Below, piece by piece: positions 16,588 through 25,878 of a stretch of DNA of 50,371 nucleotides (positions within the stretch are counted from its first letter, which is position 1; the number at the start of each line of letters is the position of its first letter). Source of the stretch: an uncultured Blautia sp. (GTDB taxonomy: Bacteria; Bacillota; Clostridia; Lachnospirales; Lachnospiraceae); NCBI GenBank assembly GCA_902476765.1, contig CABSEJ010000007.1, positions 1 through 50,371 of the forward strand, written 5' to 3'. A program made the position numbers and the translations under genes. The notes under the pieces were generated by a model. The model saw nothing but the letters and a program-made list of their open reading frames with translations, searched no databases and was not told where the DNA came from.

Positions 16588-17733
16588 CTATTGCCATCCT
16601 TTTATGATTTCAGCCATTTTCATGATAACTTCTTTTTCTATCAGTTCTTTTCCCCAACTAATCCTCACAGAACAGGAAATACGTTTATCATCCAGTCCCA
16701 TGGACTGTAAAACATAACTTGGCGAATAACTGTGGGAAGTACAGGCAGAACCGTTTGATATTCCTACCAGGTTTTCCGCTTCCAAAGCCAGCATCAAGGC
16801 CTCTGAATCGTAATTCTCGAAACTGATATTTAATGTATTATGCATACTGAAATTCAGATCTCCATTTACCTGATACCGAATATTATTTTCCCTTAAAACA
16901 TTTAATATCATATCCTGGTTATCTTTAAACATTCTGCCGTTATCCCGGTATTCTTTCAGCAAAATAGCGGCTGCTTCCCCCATACCGCAGATTAAAGCAA
17001 CCGGCAATGTCCCGGGACGTATTCCCCGTTCTTGCCCCCCACCGTACATAATGGGTTTTACTTCCGTTTTCCTGCTGTTTTTATTTTTCATGATCAGGCA
17101 TCCCACTCCCTGGGGTCCATACATTTTATGTGCAGATACAGAAAGCAAATCGTAAGATAGGTTCTGGATTTCTTCCACCAGTTTTCCGCAGCTTTGAGAG
17201 GCATCCACATGAAAATAAACTTCTGTTTCCTCCAGTGCCTTTCCGATTTCATCTACCGGCTGGATGGTACCTGTCTCATTATTTACATGCATAACACTGA
17301 CCAGTAAAGTATCCGTACGAACATGTTCCAGGATTTCTTCGGCGCTGACTCGTCCATCCTTATGGGGCATGATGTATTCCACCTCAAATCCTTTTCTCTC
17401 TAAATACCTGCAGGGCTCTAAAACAGATTTATGCTCCATGGCCGTAGTAATAATATGGCGTTTTCCCGAAACACATCCATACTCTTCCAATCCCAGTACA
17501 GCTATATTATTGCTCTCAGTAGAACCACTGGTAAAATAAACATATTCTCCGGGTACTCCCAGAAGATTTCCTATTTGGCGCCTTGCGTTCTCTACTATGC
17601 TCTTTGTAGTCATTCCGAACTTGTGGGTTCTGCTGTCTGCATTTCCATAATGATTTTTATAAATATCCACCATTTTCTCCAAAACTCTTTGGTCTATAGG
17701 AGTTGATGCATTATAGTCCAGATACACTCCCAT
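16588..17733 (-). CDS. dndA: Cysteine desulfurase DndA
   Basis: A 381-residue class V pyridoxal-phosphate enzyme of the IscS/NifS type, starting MGVYLDYNASTPIDQRVLEK. PLP lysine is in VSAHKMYGPQGVG, the His stacking residue in TTAMEHKSVLEP, and the catalytic Cys in ISNGSACTSHSYSPS. It removes sulfur from cysteine and would provide persulfide for DNA phosphorothioation. Assignment as DndA rather than a housekeeping desulfurase rests on its position as last gene of dndC-dndD-dndE-dndA, ten bases behind dndE, without iscU-like genes. Some dnd loci recruit a distant IscS instead, so a local DndA suggests a self-contained unit. Confidence 0.92.
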   Translation of the reverse strand: MGVYLDYNASTPIDQRVLEKMVDIYKNHYGNADSRTHKFGMTTKSIVENARRQIGNLLGVPGEYVYFTSGSTESNNIAVLGLEEYGCVSGKRHIITTAMEHKSVLEPCRYLERKGFEVEYIMPHKDGRVSAEEILEHVRTDTLLVSVMHVNNETGTIQPVDEIGKALEETEVYFHVDASQSCGKLVEEIQNLSYDLLSVSAHKMYGPQGVGCLIMKNKNSRKTEVKPIMYGGGQERGIRPGTLPVALICGMGEAAAILLKEYRDNGRMFKDNQDMILNVLRENNIRYQVNGDLNFSMHNTLNISFENYDSEALMLALEAENLVGISNGSACTSHSYSPSYVLQSMGLDDKRISCSVRISWGKELIEKEVIMKMAEIIKGWQ

Positions 17734-17743
17734 TCTTTTCCTC

Positions 17744-18124
17744 CTAAGCTTTCACAGCTAATTCTAATAAATCATCCAGGGACTTTATGTAGTTTGTACT
17801 AGCCAGATAAGAAATGCCACGGCTCAAGTGAAGATTAAAATATTTTGCCAGAGTTGCCTCATCTGTACCTAATCCGTCTTTTATACATCTTGCTTTAATC
17901 AAAGCTTCATACAGTTTATAATTTTCTCCGCCAAAAGTGAACCAGCTGATTTCCACATTACTTTCTTCCCCTGGTGGCAATTCCAAAGGTATAGATTTCT
18001 CTTTTAGGGAACAGCACAATGCCCAGCGGCATAATATATTCCAATTCTGAATTCCTGTTTTTCCTTTCAGTCTTGATAGTTTTTCTTTATCCTGGACGGA
18101 CAAACGAATCTGCTTTATAATCAT
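17744..18124 (-). CDS. dndE: DNA phosphorothioation protein DndE
   Basis: A 126-residue basic protein, starting MIIKQIRLSVQDKEKLSRLK. It shows the DndE family pattern of a short DNA-binding fold: GIQNWNILCRWALCCSL, then WFTFGGENYKLYEALIKAR and LGTDEATLAKYFNLHLSRGI. DndE binds nicked or modified DNA and is needed for sulfur insertion with DndC and DndD. ATG 18124 is preferred, with GGAGG nine bases upstream; a longer frame to 18154 adds ten residues. The start overlaps the dndD stop by four bases. Confidence 0.92.
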   Translation of the reverse strand: MIIKQIRLSVQDKEKLSRLKGKTGIQNWNILCRWALCCSLKEKSIPLELPPGEESNVEISWFTFGGENYKLYEALIKARCIKDGLGTDEATLAKYFNLHLSRGISYLASTNYIKSLDDLLELAVKA

Positions 18125-20052
18125 AATTTTTTTCCTCCAAAATATCCAGGGCAAACAGCAGAACTCATAGTGTCCCCGTCATATACCAAAGTATATTCTT
18201 TACCTACATATTTCTTTAATGCCTGATAATCCTGGCTGGTAATCTCCTGGTCTGTAGACAAAATGATTACCTGCCGACTGGCTTTCGGGAAATAATTTTC
18301 TATCAAGCTTGTACGATGAACCGAATCCAGCCGAGCCAACGGCGTATCAATGATTAACGGAAATTCTGCTTTAGAACAGATGCCCAAAGCCCAGAGCATT
18401 GCAATCACCAGGATTTGCTTCTCTCCGGAAGATAACATCTGATGGTAAATTCTCTGACCTTTTTTGTTATAGTAACAAAATTCCAGAGTCTCAGGGTTAA
18501 TCGTTATTTTTTGTATCAATCCCTTTTTTGAGATAATTTTTGAAAAGCACTCTGTCATTTGCTTAGCCAGTTCATCTGCTTTTAATGCTTGGAGCTGGTT
18601 TTTATAAGCACGCATAATCTCTATCTGCTCATATGCATAAGTGACCATCCTGTTATTGTCATCAGATTCTTCCTGTTCTTTTACCATTTTCCATAACATC
18701 TGCTTTCGCATTTTTCTATGGGTTTCCAGATTACTGCTAAGCTCCTCACAGTTCTCCTGCAGCATATGCAGTTTTGCTTCAGCCTGTCCTATCTGGTAAC
18801 TGTTCTCTGTTAAATGTCGATGGATAGTCTGAATCTGTGTATCCTCAACCTCAACAGCTAAATAATTGTCTATTTCTTCCATTTTTCTGTTTAGATTCTT
18901 TTTTATTTCAAGCAGCTCTTCTGCCTGCCGTGATTCCACCTTCAGGACAGAAGTAATTTCCTCCAGGCGGATCAAAGTATCTTCATCCAGATTATATATA
19001 TTGTTTGACTCACCTACTTTTTCTTTTACAGATACAAGAAAGTTTTGTATCTCCGGACTCCACTTTTCACTTTTCGTATACTCTGTATATAATTGGGGAA
19101 ATTGGTTCAGAAAGATAGAAATCTCCCGTTGATTTTGTTCGTCGTTTGCAGCACTTTGAATTTCCGCTAATAACGGTTCTACTAGTTTTAATGGAAGACT
19201 GGAAGCTGCCAACTCTAAAAGTTTTCCTTCATTTTCCTCTATTTCCTGTTCCGCCTGTTTTTTTTGGATTCTTACTTTCCCCTGATATTCTGCATATGCT
19301 CCGCCGATTACTGCATATTCATTCTCCAGTTTTTCCCTTTCTTCTCTTAAGCAGGCCAGCATATCCTGTATCTGTTGATATTCTGTTTCTTTTGCTGCCA
19401 ATTCCTGCTCTTGCTGGGAAATTTCTGTCTCTATTTTTTCCAGTTCATTTTTTGATTTACTCTCACCCAGAAGTTTCTGGTAAGAGGAGGCTACTGTATG
19501 AAGGTCAGATATTAACTGATTAATCATATCAATTCCCAAAAGGGCTCTGATAGAGGACTGAATCTGGGCATCGTTCTCTGTGGCAGCCAATTCCGCAATT
19601 TTCTCACCATCAAAGAAAAAGAAAGAAGCAATAGCTCTTGGCAAAATTTCCTCTACAAACATATCCCAGTTTTCTGACAAAGCCTGGCTTTCTTCCCCGT
19701 CTTTCCAGACACTTGTTTTTAATATGATTTTATTCCGTCCAATATCCCAATATCTTCTAACTGCATACTCTGCATCCTTTCCTTGTTCTTGTACAGAAAA
19801 TTGTATCTCAATAAAGCATATGGATTGATTTCCCGTAACATTGCTGACTTTCCGTAGATAATTTTCCTGCTTTATCCCGGAATCTAAAGAACGCCTCCCA
19901 TACAATGCAAATAAAATAGATTCCAGAAAAGTGGTTTTTCCTCTTCCGTTCATGCCTCCGATTAAAATTATTGGTTTATCAGACTGCAACTCAAATTCAT
20001 TTCTATTTACATAAACTCCAATATTTTGAAGAATCACTTTTTTAATCTTCAT
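18121..20052 (-). CDS. dndD: DNA phosphorothioation ATPase DndD
   Basis: A 643-residue SMC/Rad50-like ATPase. Walker A is ILIGGMNGRGKTTFLES near residue 30. A coiled-coil region of about 200-450 follows (EIETEISQQEQELAAKETEY and further heptads). The ABC signature is MLSSGEKQILVIAMLWAL and Walker B is FPLIIDTPLARLDSVHR. The family segment IASFFFFDGEKIAELAATEN is characteristic of DndD. It is thought to alter DNA structure or provide energy for sulfur incorporation together with DndC and DndE. It overlaps dndC and dndE by four bases on each side, which argues for coupled translation and a complex. Confidence 0.95.
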   Translation of the reverse strand: MKIKKVILQNIGVYVNRNEFELQSDKPIILIGGMNGRGKTTFLESILFALYGRRSLDSGIKQENYLRKVSNVTGNQSICFIEIQFSVQEQGKDAEYAVRRYWDIGRNKIILKTSVWKDGEESQALSENWDMFVEEILPRAIASFFFFDGEKIAELAATENDAQIQSSIRALLGIDMINQLISDLHTVASSYQKLLGESKSKNELEKIETEISQQEQELAAKETEYQQIQDMLACLREEREKLENEYAVIGGAYAEYQGKVRIQKKQAEQEIEENEGKLLELAASSLPLKLVEPLLAEIQSAANDEQNQREISIFLNQFPQLYTEYTKSEKWSPEIQNFLVSVKEKVGESNNIYNLDEDTLIRLEEITSVLKVESRQAEELLEIKKNLNRKMEEIDNYLAVEVEDTQIQTIHRHLTENSYQIGQAEAKLHMLQENCEELSSNLETHRKMRKQMLWKMVKEQEESDDNNRMVTYAYEQIEIMRAYKNQLQALKADELAKQMTECFSKIISKKGLIQKITINPETLEFCYYNKKGQRIYHQMLSSGEKQILVIAMLWALGICSKAEFPLIIDTPLARLDSVHRTSLIENYFPKASRQVIILSTDQEITSQDYQALKKYVGKEYTLVYDGDTMSSAVCPGYFGGKKL

Positions 20053-21548
20053 GAAATCATATCCTCTTCTGTCTCTTCCTCTCCTGAATTCACAAGTGCT
20101 TCAGCCCTGACATCATATTCCAGTCCATAATTTTTCTTTCTTGTTTCCCGGTTCAGCGCAAACTCTGTGGCATCCTCTTCACTCTGATAATAGCAGCGCC
20201 TGATTTGGCTCTGTAGGCTGGTGTAGATTCCTTTACGTTTCTGAAGACTGGAAAAGGTACTTTCCACATCTATCAAACGGTAGGCAAGTTCAAAAGCAAG
20301 CTCTTCCTTGGGGTAAAGTTCCTCGCTTGTAGTTTTTAAAAGGTCCCATTCCGCCTGTCCGAAAGGAGCCTTCCTGCAGTATTCCAGAGGAAACTCTTCC
20401 TTCATGACCCGGCGGTATATTTCCGGAAGGCTGTCGCAAAATTCATGTTTTTCTTCTAACCAAATCCGACGGATTACATTCAGTTCATCTATGGTAATAA
20501 GCTCTAAATCTCTGTACTCCTCCGGTCCGTTTTCCCGGATATTTTTCTGTATACTAAGCAATCTTTCCAGCCATTCTTCCCGTACATGACGTTTATAAGG
20601 CCCATGGACCAGACCTCCTTTAAAAGGAAATACATTGCCCTTCATTTTCCTGAAATCCCTTCGCTCCCAGTCCTTATTAGAGTCTGCAATCTCATTTCTG
20701 AATTCCAGCAAAGGTGTCATCCAAGATTTTTGGGAGTCATTAAAAATCATAGCTTCCATAGATTTATCTTTCTCCACCACCGTACAGACCCAGCATCCAA
20801 AACGACTGTTTCCGCAGGAAGGTTTGCTTAAATCTGTTACAATTGGACATTCGCTATCTTCCGCTGCACCTCGGTATAGATTCATTAAATCTTTATTATC
20901 AAAATTCCAGGGATTCTCATATTGCATTAGATAAAACCACACGTCCTGGCTGCTCCACTTCTCTAACGGCGAAAAAACCAGACCGTTTTGCTGGCTTCCA
21001 TTTGGACTGAGGTAATCCCTGACTCTCATTTTTTCGTACCGTTCCATATTTTGAGCCCGGCGGGCGCTCTCTTCCTTTCTGGTTCCCAAAAGCAAAATAG
21101 CCTCCCCGTACTCCGAAACTACAGACTTGATAAATTCATTAGAAGGCATAATTTTCAAACGACTGGTACACCACCGAAAAGAAGATTTCGGATACGGATA
21201 TCCTCTTCCCAAAAGGTTTACCCAAAATGTCTGTTTTATATCCGGCCGCAGTCTGTGTACAATAAAAGGCATTTTTTGCTGTGCGGATTCTTCCTTTATA
21301 TATTCCAAGGATTTTTCCACCCACCGGACAATCACCGGGGATTCTACCAAAGTATCTGTACTGATAACATGTATAGGTTTACGGGTACGCTGCCAATCCG
21401 GCAGCTCTTTCAATGCATACCAGACTAACTGAAGGGTAGCTGTGCTGTCCTTTCCCCCGGAATACCCCAATACCCAGGGAATATCTTCTGCCAAATAAAG
21501 CTCTCTAATAATCTCATATATATGTTCAATCTCTTGGCGTGTAATCAT
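20049..21548 (-). CDS. dndC: DNA phosphorothioation protein DndC (PAPS reductase-like)
   Basis: A 499-residue adenine-nucleotide alpha hydrolase. PP-loop LGYSGGKDSTATLQLVW is at about residues 28-44; it binds and hydrolyses ATP to activate the DNA phosphate. Cysteines likely holding an iron-sulfur cluster are in FRWCTSRLK, SECPIVTDL and SCGNSRFGCWVCTVVEK. ATG 21548 (MITRQEIEHIYEI) has AGAGGA seven bases upstream; a longer start at 21563 lacks a ribosome binding site. First gene of the dnd operon, with its own promoter and a large palindrome upstream. Confidence 0.95.
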   Translation of the reverse strand: MITRQEIEHIYEIIRELYLAEDIPWVLGYSGGKDSTATLQLVWYALKELPDWQRTRKPIHVISTDTLVESPVIVRWVEKSLEYIKEESAQQKMPFIVHRLRPDIKQTFWVNLLGRGYPYPKSSFRWCTSRLKIMPSNEFIKSVVSEYGEAILLLGTRKEESARRAQNMERYEKMRVRDYLSPNGSQQNGLVFSPLEKWSSQDVWFYLMQYENPWNFDNKDLMNLYRGAAEDSECPIVTDLSKPSCGNSRFGCWVCTVVEKDKSMEAMIFNDSQKSWMTPLLEFRNEIADSNKDWERRDFRKMKGNVFPFKGGLVHGPYKRHVREEWLERLLSIQKNIRENGPEEYRDLELITIDELNVIRRIWLEEKHEFCDSLPEIYRRVMKEEFPLEYCRKAPFGQAEWDLLKTTSEELYPKEELAFELAYRLIDVESTFSSLQKRKGIYTSLQSQIRRCYYQSEEDATEFALNRETRKKNYGLEYDVRAEALVNSGEEETEEDMIS

Positions 21549-21613
21549 ACAATATCCTCTCATATCTAAACCATAAAAGCCAGCAAAGCCAGCTTCTAAT
21601 GGTCATGAACAAG

Positions 21614-21643
21614 TAATGCCTGCACACATATGTGCAGACATTA
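21614..21643. promoter_or_regulatory. 30-bp palindrome over the dndC transcription start
   Basis: Thirteen of fifteen base pairs match in an uninterrupted inverted repeat centred between 21628 and 21629; the inner half is CTGCACA-CATA-TGTGCAG. It begins four bases downstream of the predicted dndC -10 box, so it covers the expected start of transcription. This is the layout of a dimeric repressor operator. As RNA it could form a hairpin, but no T run follows, so a terminator is unlikely. Confidence 0.6.
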
Positions 21644-21646
21644 TCT

Positions 21647-21676
21647 AGTATATCTTATTCAGATGGAGCAAGTCAA
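21647..21676 (-). promoter_or_regulatory. Promoter of dndC-dndD-dndE-dndA
   Basis: Minus strand TTGACT (21671-21676), 18 bases, TATACT (21647-21652). It sits in the 145-base gap between the DUF262 gene and dndC. No terminator is visible in the gap, so read-through from the upstream module is possible as well. Confidence 0.6.
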
Positions 21677-21693
21677 GTTTGTGGATTTAAAGC

Positions 21694-23478
21694 TTAAATC
21701 TCAAATATCTTTTCCAAGTCACACATAAATTTCTCCTGCCTGGAATTAAAATCTTCTTTTTTCCAGTGCTCGGATTTTCCTACTTCTCTGGTGATAAAAT
21801 AAGGAGATTTTTGATAACGCTCTCTCTTATCTTCAAAATCTGCGTTTTTTAATCTGGAATTTACCCTTTTTCCTGCCAAAGTCAAATTTCCCAGTTTATG
21901 AATGCTGCTGTAAAATTCCCGACTGATTTCATTTGGGTCTACACTCTCCTTTAAAATATGTTCAATTGACATTTGGGACACCTTAAATTCTACAGAATCA
22001 TCCCCGCATTCATTTCCGCCTCTCTCCACACTTTTTAAATAATATAGTTCCAGCATAAGAAGCATAAACTTTGCTTTATCATTTCTGGAAGCTCCTCGTA
22101 CATATACATTATCTTTTGCTCTGGATATGAATTCTTTTCTGCAGTTGTCCCGGCTGACTAATCTCTCTAAAGCCTCTTTTATGGAGTCTATATCCGCTCT
22201 GCTATAATCAATATAGTTCCAGATTTCAAGATAACATTTTGCAATGACCCCGTCGTGAAGCCCACCCATGGTTTTGCCTATAAAAAAGGCTTTAGCCAGC
22301 AATGGCGTTATGGAATTTAAAGTTTTTATCGCTTGTTTTTCCGGCATTTCCAATATTTTCAGGTAAATAGGTATACAAAACGTATTTTTCAAAACTTTTA
22401 TCAAAGCTTCAAATAATACTTTTGTATATCCGCTGACAGCCTCCGGAATCACTCCTTTGGTCAACACCCGTATCCGTTTCACATTGACTTCCAAATGGTC
22501 CAGCTGCCGCTTTATCTCCTGCTGCTCCGTCTCCGAAAGAATACGTTTATTATAGCAGTGAAACACATCTCTCTCGTATTGTTCATGTATGGTTGCGCTT
22601 TTTTTACTCTCCATCTGCCTGCCTGTAATGGCCACATAATGCCAATTCAGACAGCGATTGGTCTCTTCTCCTGTATCTTTCAAAATGTCATCCCAGATTT
22701 GTTCAGCCTGCAAAGCCAGATATTTTTTATCCGACAGAAGTTCTATAGTCCGGGCCTTCAAAAGTTCCCCTGAGGTAAGAGGTACTCCTCTGTCATTTAC
22801 AATCTGGTATAATGCATAAGCATATCCGGCTTGACATGTAGTTAAAATCACAAAGCGGAAGGACACTGCAATTGCTTCCACATACTCATACAAGGTTTGG
22901 GCCGACTCCTTTTCCGTTTTCCCTGCAACCATTTGCTCCGTGTATTCTTTCATAACTTTGGCCGCTGTTTTCAGATGCTTATGGGATTCTGATTCGCATT
23001 CCTTCAGCACTTCTCCTGTCTGGCAGGTTAAACCATTCCAAAAAATCTGATCCCTGTGGGAAAGTATCAGTCTTTCTTCATCATCCGCACATTCAGCAGT
23101 AGAAAGAAAATATTTCTTCCACAACAATCCGCCCCAAAAATTTTCCCTGTATTCCATAGATAATTTGCGGCATACAATGGCCACCAGCAGAAAAAATGTG
23201 GTAAGCCTCTGCTGTCCGTCTACAATTTCTACACGGGTCCTCATATCACGCCCGGTTTCTATTTTCCGCAAACTGATTTGTCCGGCAAAATGTATAAATC
23301 GAATTCCTTCTGCTTTTTGGCTCCAGCAAAATTCCCCGTCTGAGAGAAATTGTTTTACCTCTTTTTCTGTCCAGACATAATGCCTCTGATAATTAGTTAC
23401 CCGGAATAGATAATTTTGCTTTGCTACAAGTTCTTCTAAGGTCAAATCACCTGATTTTATCTTTTGCTGTTCCTGCAT
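21694..23478 (-). CDS. DUF262-DUF1524 protein, probable nuclease (SspE/GmrSD-like)
   Basis: A 594-residue protein with two recognisable ends. N-terminal DUF262: TNYQRHYVWTEKEVKQFLSD near residues 28-47 and the signature EIVDGQQRLTTFFLLVA at 84-100; in known relatives this ParB-like fold binds or hydrolyses nucleotides. C-terminal DUF1524: MSIEHILKES with H507 and, 24 residues on, KLGNLTLAGKRVNSRLKN, the His-Me (HNH-like) nuclease pattern. SspE, which restricts unmodified DNA in Ssp phosphorothioation systems, and the GmrSD enzymes share this architecture. Here it precedes dndC by 145 bases, so a role as the modification-dependent restriction nuclease is a reasonable inference. Its start overlaps the upstream stop by one base (TAATG). 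Confidence 0.85.
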   Translation of the reverse strand: MQEQQKIKSGDLTLEELVAKQNYLFRVTNYQRHYVWTEKEVKQFLSDGEFCWSQKAEGIRFIHFAGQISLRKIETGRDMRTRVEIVDGQQRLTTFFLLVAIVCRKLSMEYRENFWGGLLWKKYFLSTAECADDEERLILSHRDQIFWNGLTCQTGEVLKECESESHKHLKTAAKVMKEYTEQMVAGKTEKESAQTLYEYVEAIAVSFRFVILTTCQAGYAYALYQIVNDRGVPLTSGELLKARTIELLSDKKYLALQAEQIWDDILKDTGEETNRCLNWHYVAITGRQMESKKSATIHEQYERDVFHCYNKRILSETEQQEIKRQLDHLEVNVKRIRVLTKGVIPEAVSGYTKVLFEALIKVLKNTFCIPIYLKILEMPEKQAIKTLNSITPLLAKAFFIGKTMGGLHDGVIAKCYLEIWNYIDYSRADIDSIKEALERLVSRDNCRKEFISRAKDNVYVRGASRNDKAKFMLLMLELYYLKSVERGGNECGDDSVEFKVSQMSIEHILKESVDPNEISREFYSSIHKLGNLTLAGKRVNSRLKNADFEDKRERYQKSPYFITREVGKSEHWKKEDFNSRQEKFMCDLEKIFEI

Positions 23479-23957
23479 TATCCTCTCATAAACCTCCCAT
23501 CATGAAAACACTCCATATATTCCAGTAAAAACTCATCTAACCTTACCGGCCGATTCATTACATCCAACATAATCTCCATTCCTCTTGCTGCATACTGGTT
23601 TAGCCTGTTTTCTCCTCTGAGATTTAAATAGGTTTTGGAAGTGGCGTCAATATATTCTGTCATCAGCTTTTCTAAAGCCACTCCGTCACTTTCAGGAATT
23701 CCCCGCCGGCTTCTTTCTGTGGCAAACAGCAAACCAGCTATATATTCCCGACTTTCCACATATTCTGCAGGATAGCTGTCTGTTATCTCTGTACGTTCCA
23801 GCTCCGCATTTTCATCATATTTCCCTGCTGCAAACCCAACCATCAGGCAAAGATAATATTCGTCAAAATATAATTTCAGTTTTGTGCCTGTACGGTTTTT
23901 GGAATCATATATTTGACTGAAAAAAGGCTTACACTTTCTCGGTAAAACAAAGGGCAT
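23478..23957 (-). CDS. Uncharacterised 159-aa protein of the dnd-linked module
   Basis: Starts at ATG 23957 (MPFVLPRKCKPFFSQIYDSK), because AGGAGG is six bases upstream; the longer frame to 23993 overlaps the ATPase gene. I do not recognise the family. It is soluble, with a basic N-terminus and a helical, acidic remainder (YFDEYYLCLMVGFAAGKYDE, LEKLMTEYIDATSKTYLN, FLLEYMECFHDGRF). Overall size and helical make-up are reminiscent of DndE but I see no shared motif. It lies ten bases behind the ATPase gene and overlaps the DUF262 gene by one base, so it is very likely a partner of both. Confidence 0.75.
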   Translation of the reverse strand: MPFVLPRKCKPFFSQIYDSKNRTGTKLKLYFDEYYLCLMVGFAAGKYDENAELERTEITDSYPAEYVESREYIAGLLFATERSRRGIPESDGVALEKLMTEYIDATSKTYLNLRGENRLNQYAARGMEIMLDVMNRPVRLDEFLLEYMECFHDGRFMRG

Positions 23958-23967
23958 ACAAATCCTC

Positions 23968-25878
23968 CTACTCTTTTTCCTGATATTGTTCAAAAAAGGC
24001 TCTCCCGGAAATACACTCTACAGGTTGGTTTTTCTCGCCTTTTAAGGTAAAATAGTTCACATCATCCCGGTTATAAAACTCTTCTGCAAATCCGCTCTTT
24101 TCACCGGAGGTTACCAAAATAACGGTCTGTTGAAATAGTTTAGGAAGAATATCCGCCACCTCACGCCGAACCGTTAAATCCATAGGCGCTGCCGGTGAAT
24201 CTACGATAAACGGAAATTCAAACTGAGAATGTTCAAACAGCGTTCCAATAAACGCATAAGCTACTGCAAGGGTCTGTCCTTCGCTGACTCCGTCTTTTCC
24301 CTCCAATATCAGATGCCCGTCTATCTTTTTGATAAAAATAATATCATTTTCTACCAGTTCCTCTATTTTTTTGTTGGTTTCTCCCACAATATATTGTTTT
24401 AATCGGTTTAATGCATTTTCCCTCACATTCCCCACATACGCTTTCATGATTTCCGCTCTCCGGGTAAACTCATAGGTTCCGCTGGCCTTCAGGTAATTAT
24501 CTCTGGCTTCCTCCCACGCAATTTTCGCTTTCGGAATGTTATTATTCTCATCTAAACCAGTATTGCTGGTATAGTCCGTTGTTGACAGCCTCAATATCTT
24601 TCTCTGGCTTTCTGTGATTTCCTTTTCCAGATTCTTAACCTCTTCCTGCAGCTGCAGAACTTCTTCATTTCCTTCTGCCGCCATTTGGACAGCTAAACGA
24701 TTTAATCCCTGATTGATTTGGGTTTCCTCCTGAAGCAGCTCTCTTAAATGCTCTTCCTGAATTTCGGCAGTATCTTCTCTTTCATATTCATTTAATGCAC
24801 GTTTGATGGAATTTACCACCACCAGGGAATCTTCTCCCAAATAATCCTTGGCCTTTTCCAGGATACATTTTCTTTCCTGTTCGCCGATACACCGTCCGCA
24901 TAAACATTCCTTACTTTCTGCCAATTCTTTAAAAAATTCCTGAGCCGTATTTTTAGGAAGTTTCAGAACCTGCATACATTCTACCAGTGATTTTAGTCTG
25001 GTATGATAATCCATCTGAATATTGTAAGGCTTTCTTATGCTGTCCAGTAAGCCTCTCACGGTTTGTTTTATATCCTCTTGATTTCTTTCTTTCTCCTGCA
25101 AAAACTCCTCCTGTACGGACTTTAATCTATTGTCCTGAGCCAGAATATCCTGATATTTCTTTTCATAACTTTTTTTCTTTTCCTTCATTCCCTTCAAACG
25201 ATTTTCTAATTCTTTCTTGTCCATTTGCAAATCCAAAAATATATGCTCACGCCGTTCTGCCTTCCCTTTATGCACTCTGACACTTCGGGCTGTACTTCCG
25301 CCTGAGCTGCTTTCCTGATATTCCCTAATTAGTTTATCAATCACCCTAGAAAGCCCTTCTAACTTATCAAGCTGATATAAATATAATATGGCATTTTCTG
25401 CCTCCTTACTTCCACTGTTCAGTGTTTTCTTTGCCTGTTCTCCGTCAAATACAAAGCGGTTTACAAACTCTTCATTTTTAAAAACATCTCTAAGAAACAG
25501 AGGAAGTCTTCTTCCATCTTCATATCCTCCTTCCATCATAGCGCTGCTGGTTTTATAGCTGGCCCGCCCGGTTTCATAATCCAGCTCTAAAATATAATGA
25601 TAAATTTCCTGATCAAATTCCATTTTCAAGATAAAACTTCCCTCAGACACATCTGAAAAAGGGGGGCGATAAGACCTAACCTCTGATGCTCTCCACTCAG
25701 TAGCACTGCCGCTTAAAATTCCCCGGATTAAATAAAGTGTAGTAGTCTTTCCTGTTCCGTTTGGCATCATAATAAGGGAGTTATCATAAACAGTCCCATC
25801 CTCTTTTGTTAAATCCACCGTGAGATTTTCCATCCTGCGGATATTATGGTATTGCCATCCCAGTATTCTAATTCTCAT
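23968..25878 (-). CDS. DndD/Rad50-like ATPase with Cys-rich hook
   Basis: A 636-residue P-loop ATPase with SMC architecture. Walker A: LIMMPNGTGKTTTLYLIRG near residue 35. The segment VNRFVFDGEQAKKTLNSGSK resembles the FFDGEK region of DndD. Coiled coils flank a central Cys-rich turn at about residues 335-350 (KECLCGRCIGEQERKC) that could bind a metal, as the Rad50 zinc hook does. Signature: GVSEGQTLAVAYAF; Walker B: FPFIVDSPAAPMDLTV. It is a distant paralogue of the dndD product a few kb downstream, which has no such hook. It probably moves along or clamps DNA for the restriction side of the system. It overlaps the small upstream gene by 11 bases. Confidence 0.85.
   Translation of the reverse strand: MRIRILGWQYHNIRRMENLTVDLTKEDGTVYDNSLIMMPNGTGKTTTLYLIRGILSGSATEWRASEVRSYRPPFSDVSEGSFILKMEFDQEIYHYILELDYETGRASYKTSSAMMEGGYEDGRRLPLFLRDVFKNEEFVNRFVFDGEQAKKTLNSGSKEAENAILYLYQLDKLEGLSRVIDKLIREYQESSSGGSTARSVRVHKGKAERREHIFLDLQMDKKELENRLKGMKEKKKSYEKKYQDILAQDNRLKSVQEEFLQEKERNQEDIKQTVRGLLDSIRKPYNIQMDYHTRLKSLVECMQVLKLPKNTAQEFFKELAESKECLCGRCIGEQERKCILEKAKDYLGEDSLVVVNSIKRALNEYEREDTAEIQEEHLRELLQEETQINQGLNRLAVQMAAEGNEEVLQLQEEVKNLEKEITESQRKILRLSTTDYTSNTGLDENNNIPKAKIAWEEARDNYLKASGTYEFTRRAEIMKAYVGNVRENALNRLKQYIVGETNKKIEELVENDIIFIKKIDGHLILEGKDGVSEGQTLAVAYAFIGTLFEHSQFEFPFIVDSPAAPMDLTVRREVADILPKLFQQTVILVTSGEKSGFAEEFYNRDDVNYFTLKGEKNQPVECISGRAFFEQYQEKE

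Noticed and set aside
16588..17733. Housekeeping cysteine desulfurase IscS/NifS
   Set aside because: It is the last gene of the dnd operon, ten bases from dndE, and no Fe-S scaffold gene accompanies it, so DndA fits better.
21614..21643. The dndC palindrome as an intrinsic terminator for the upstream module
   Set aside because: No T run follows on either strand, and the position relative to the -10 box fits an operator better.
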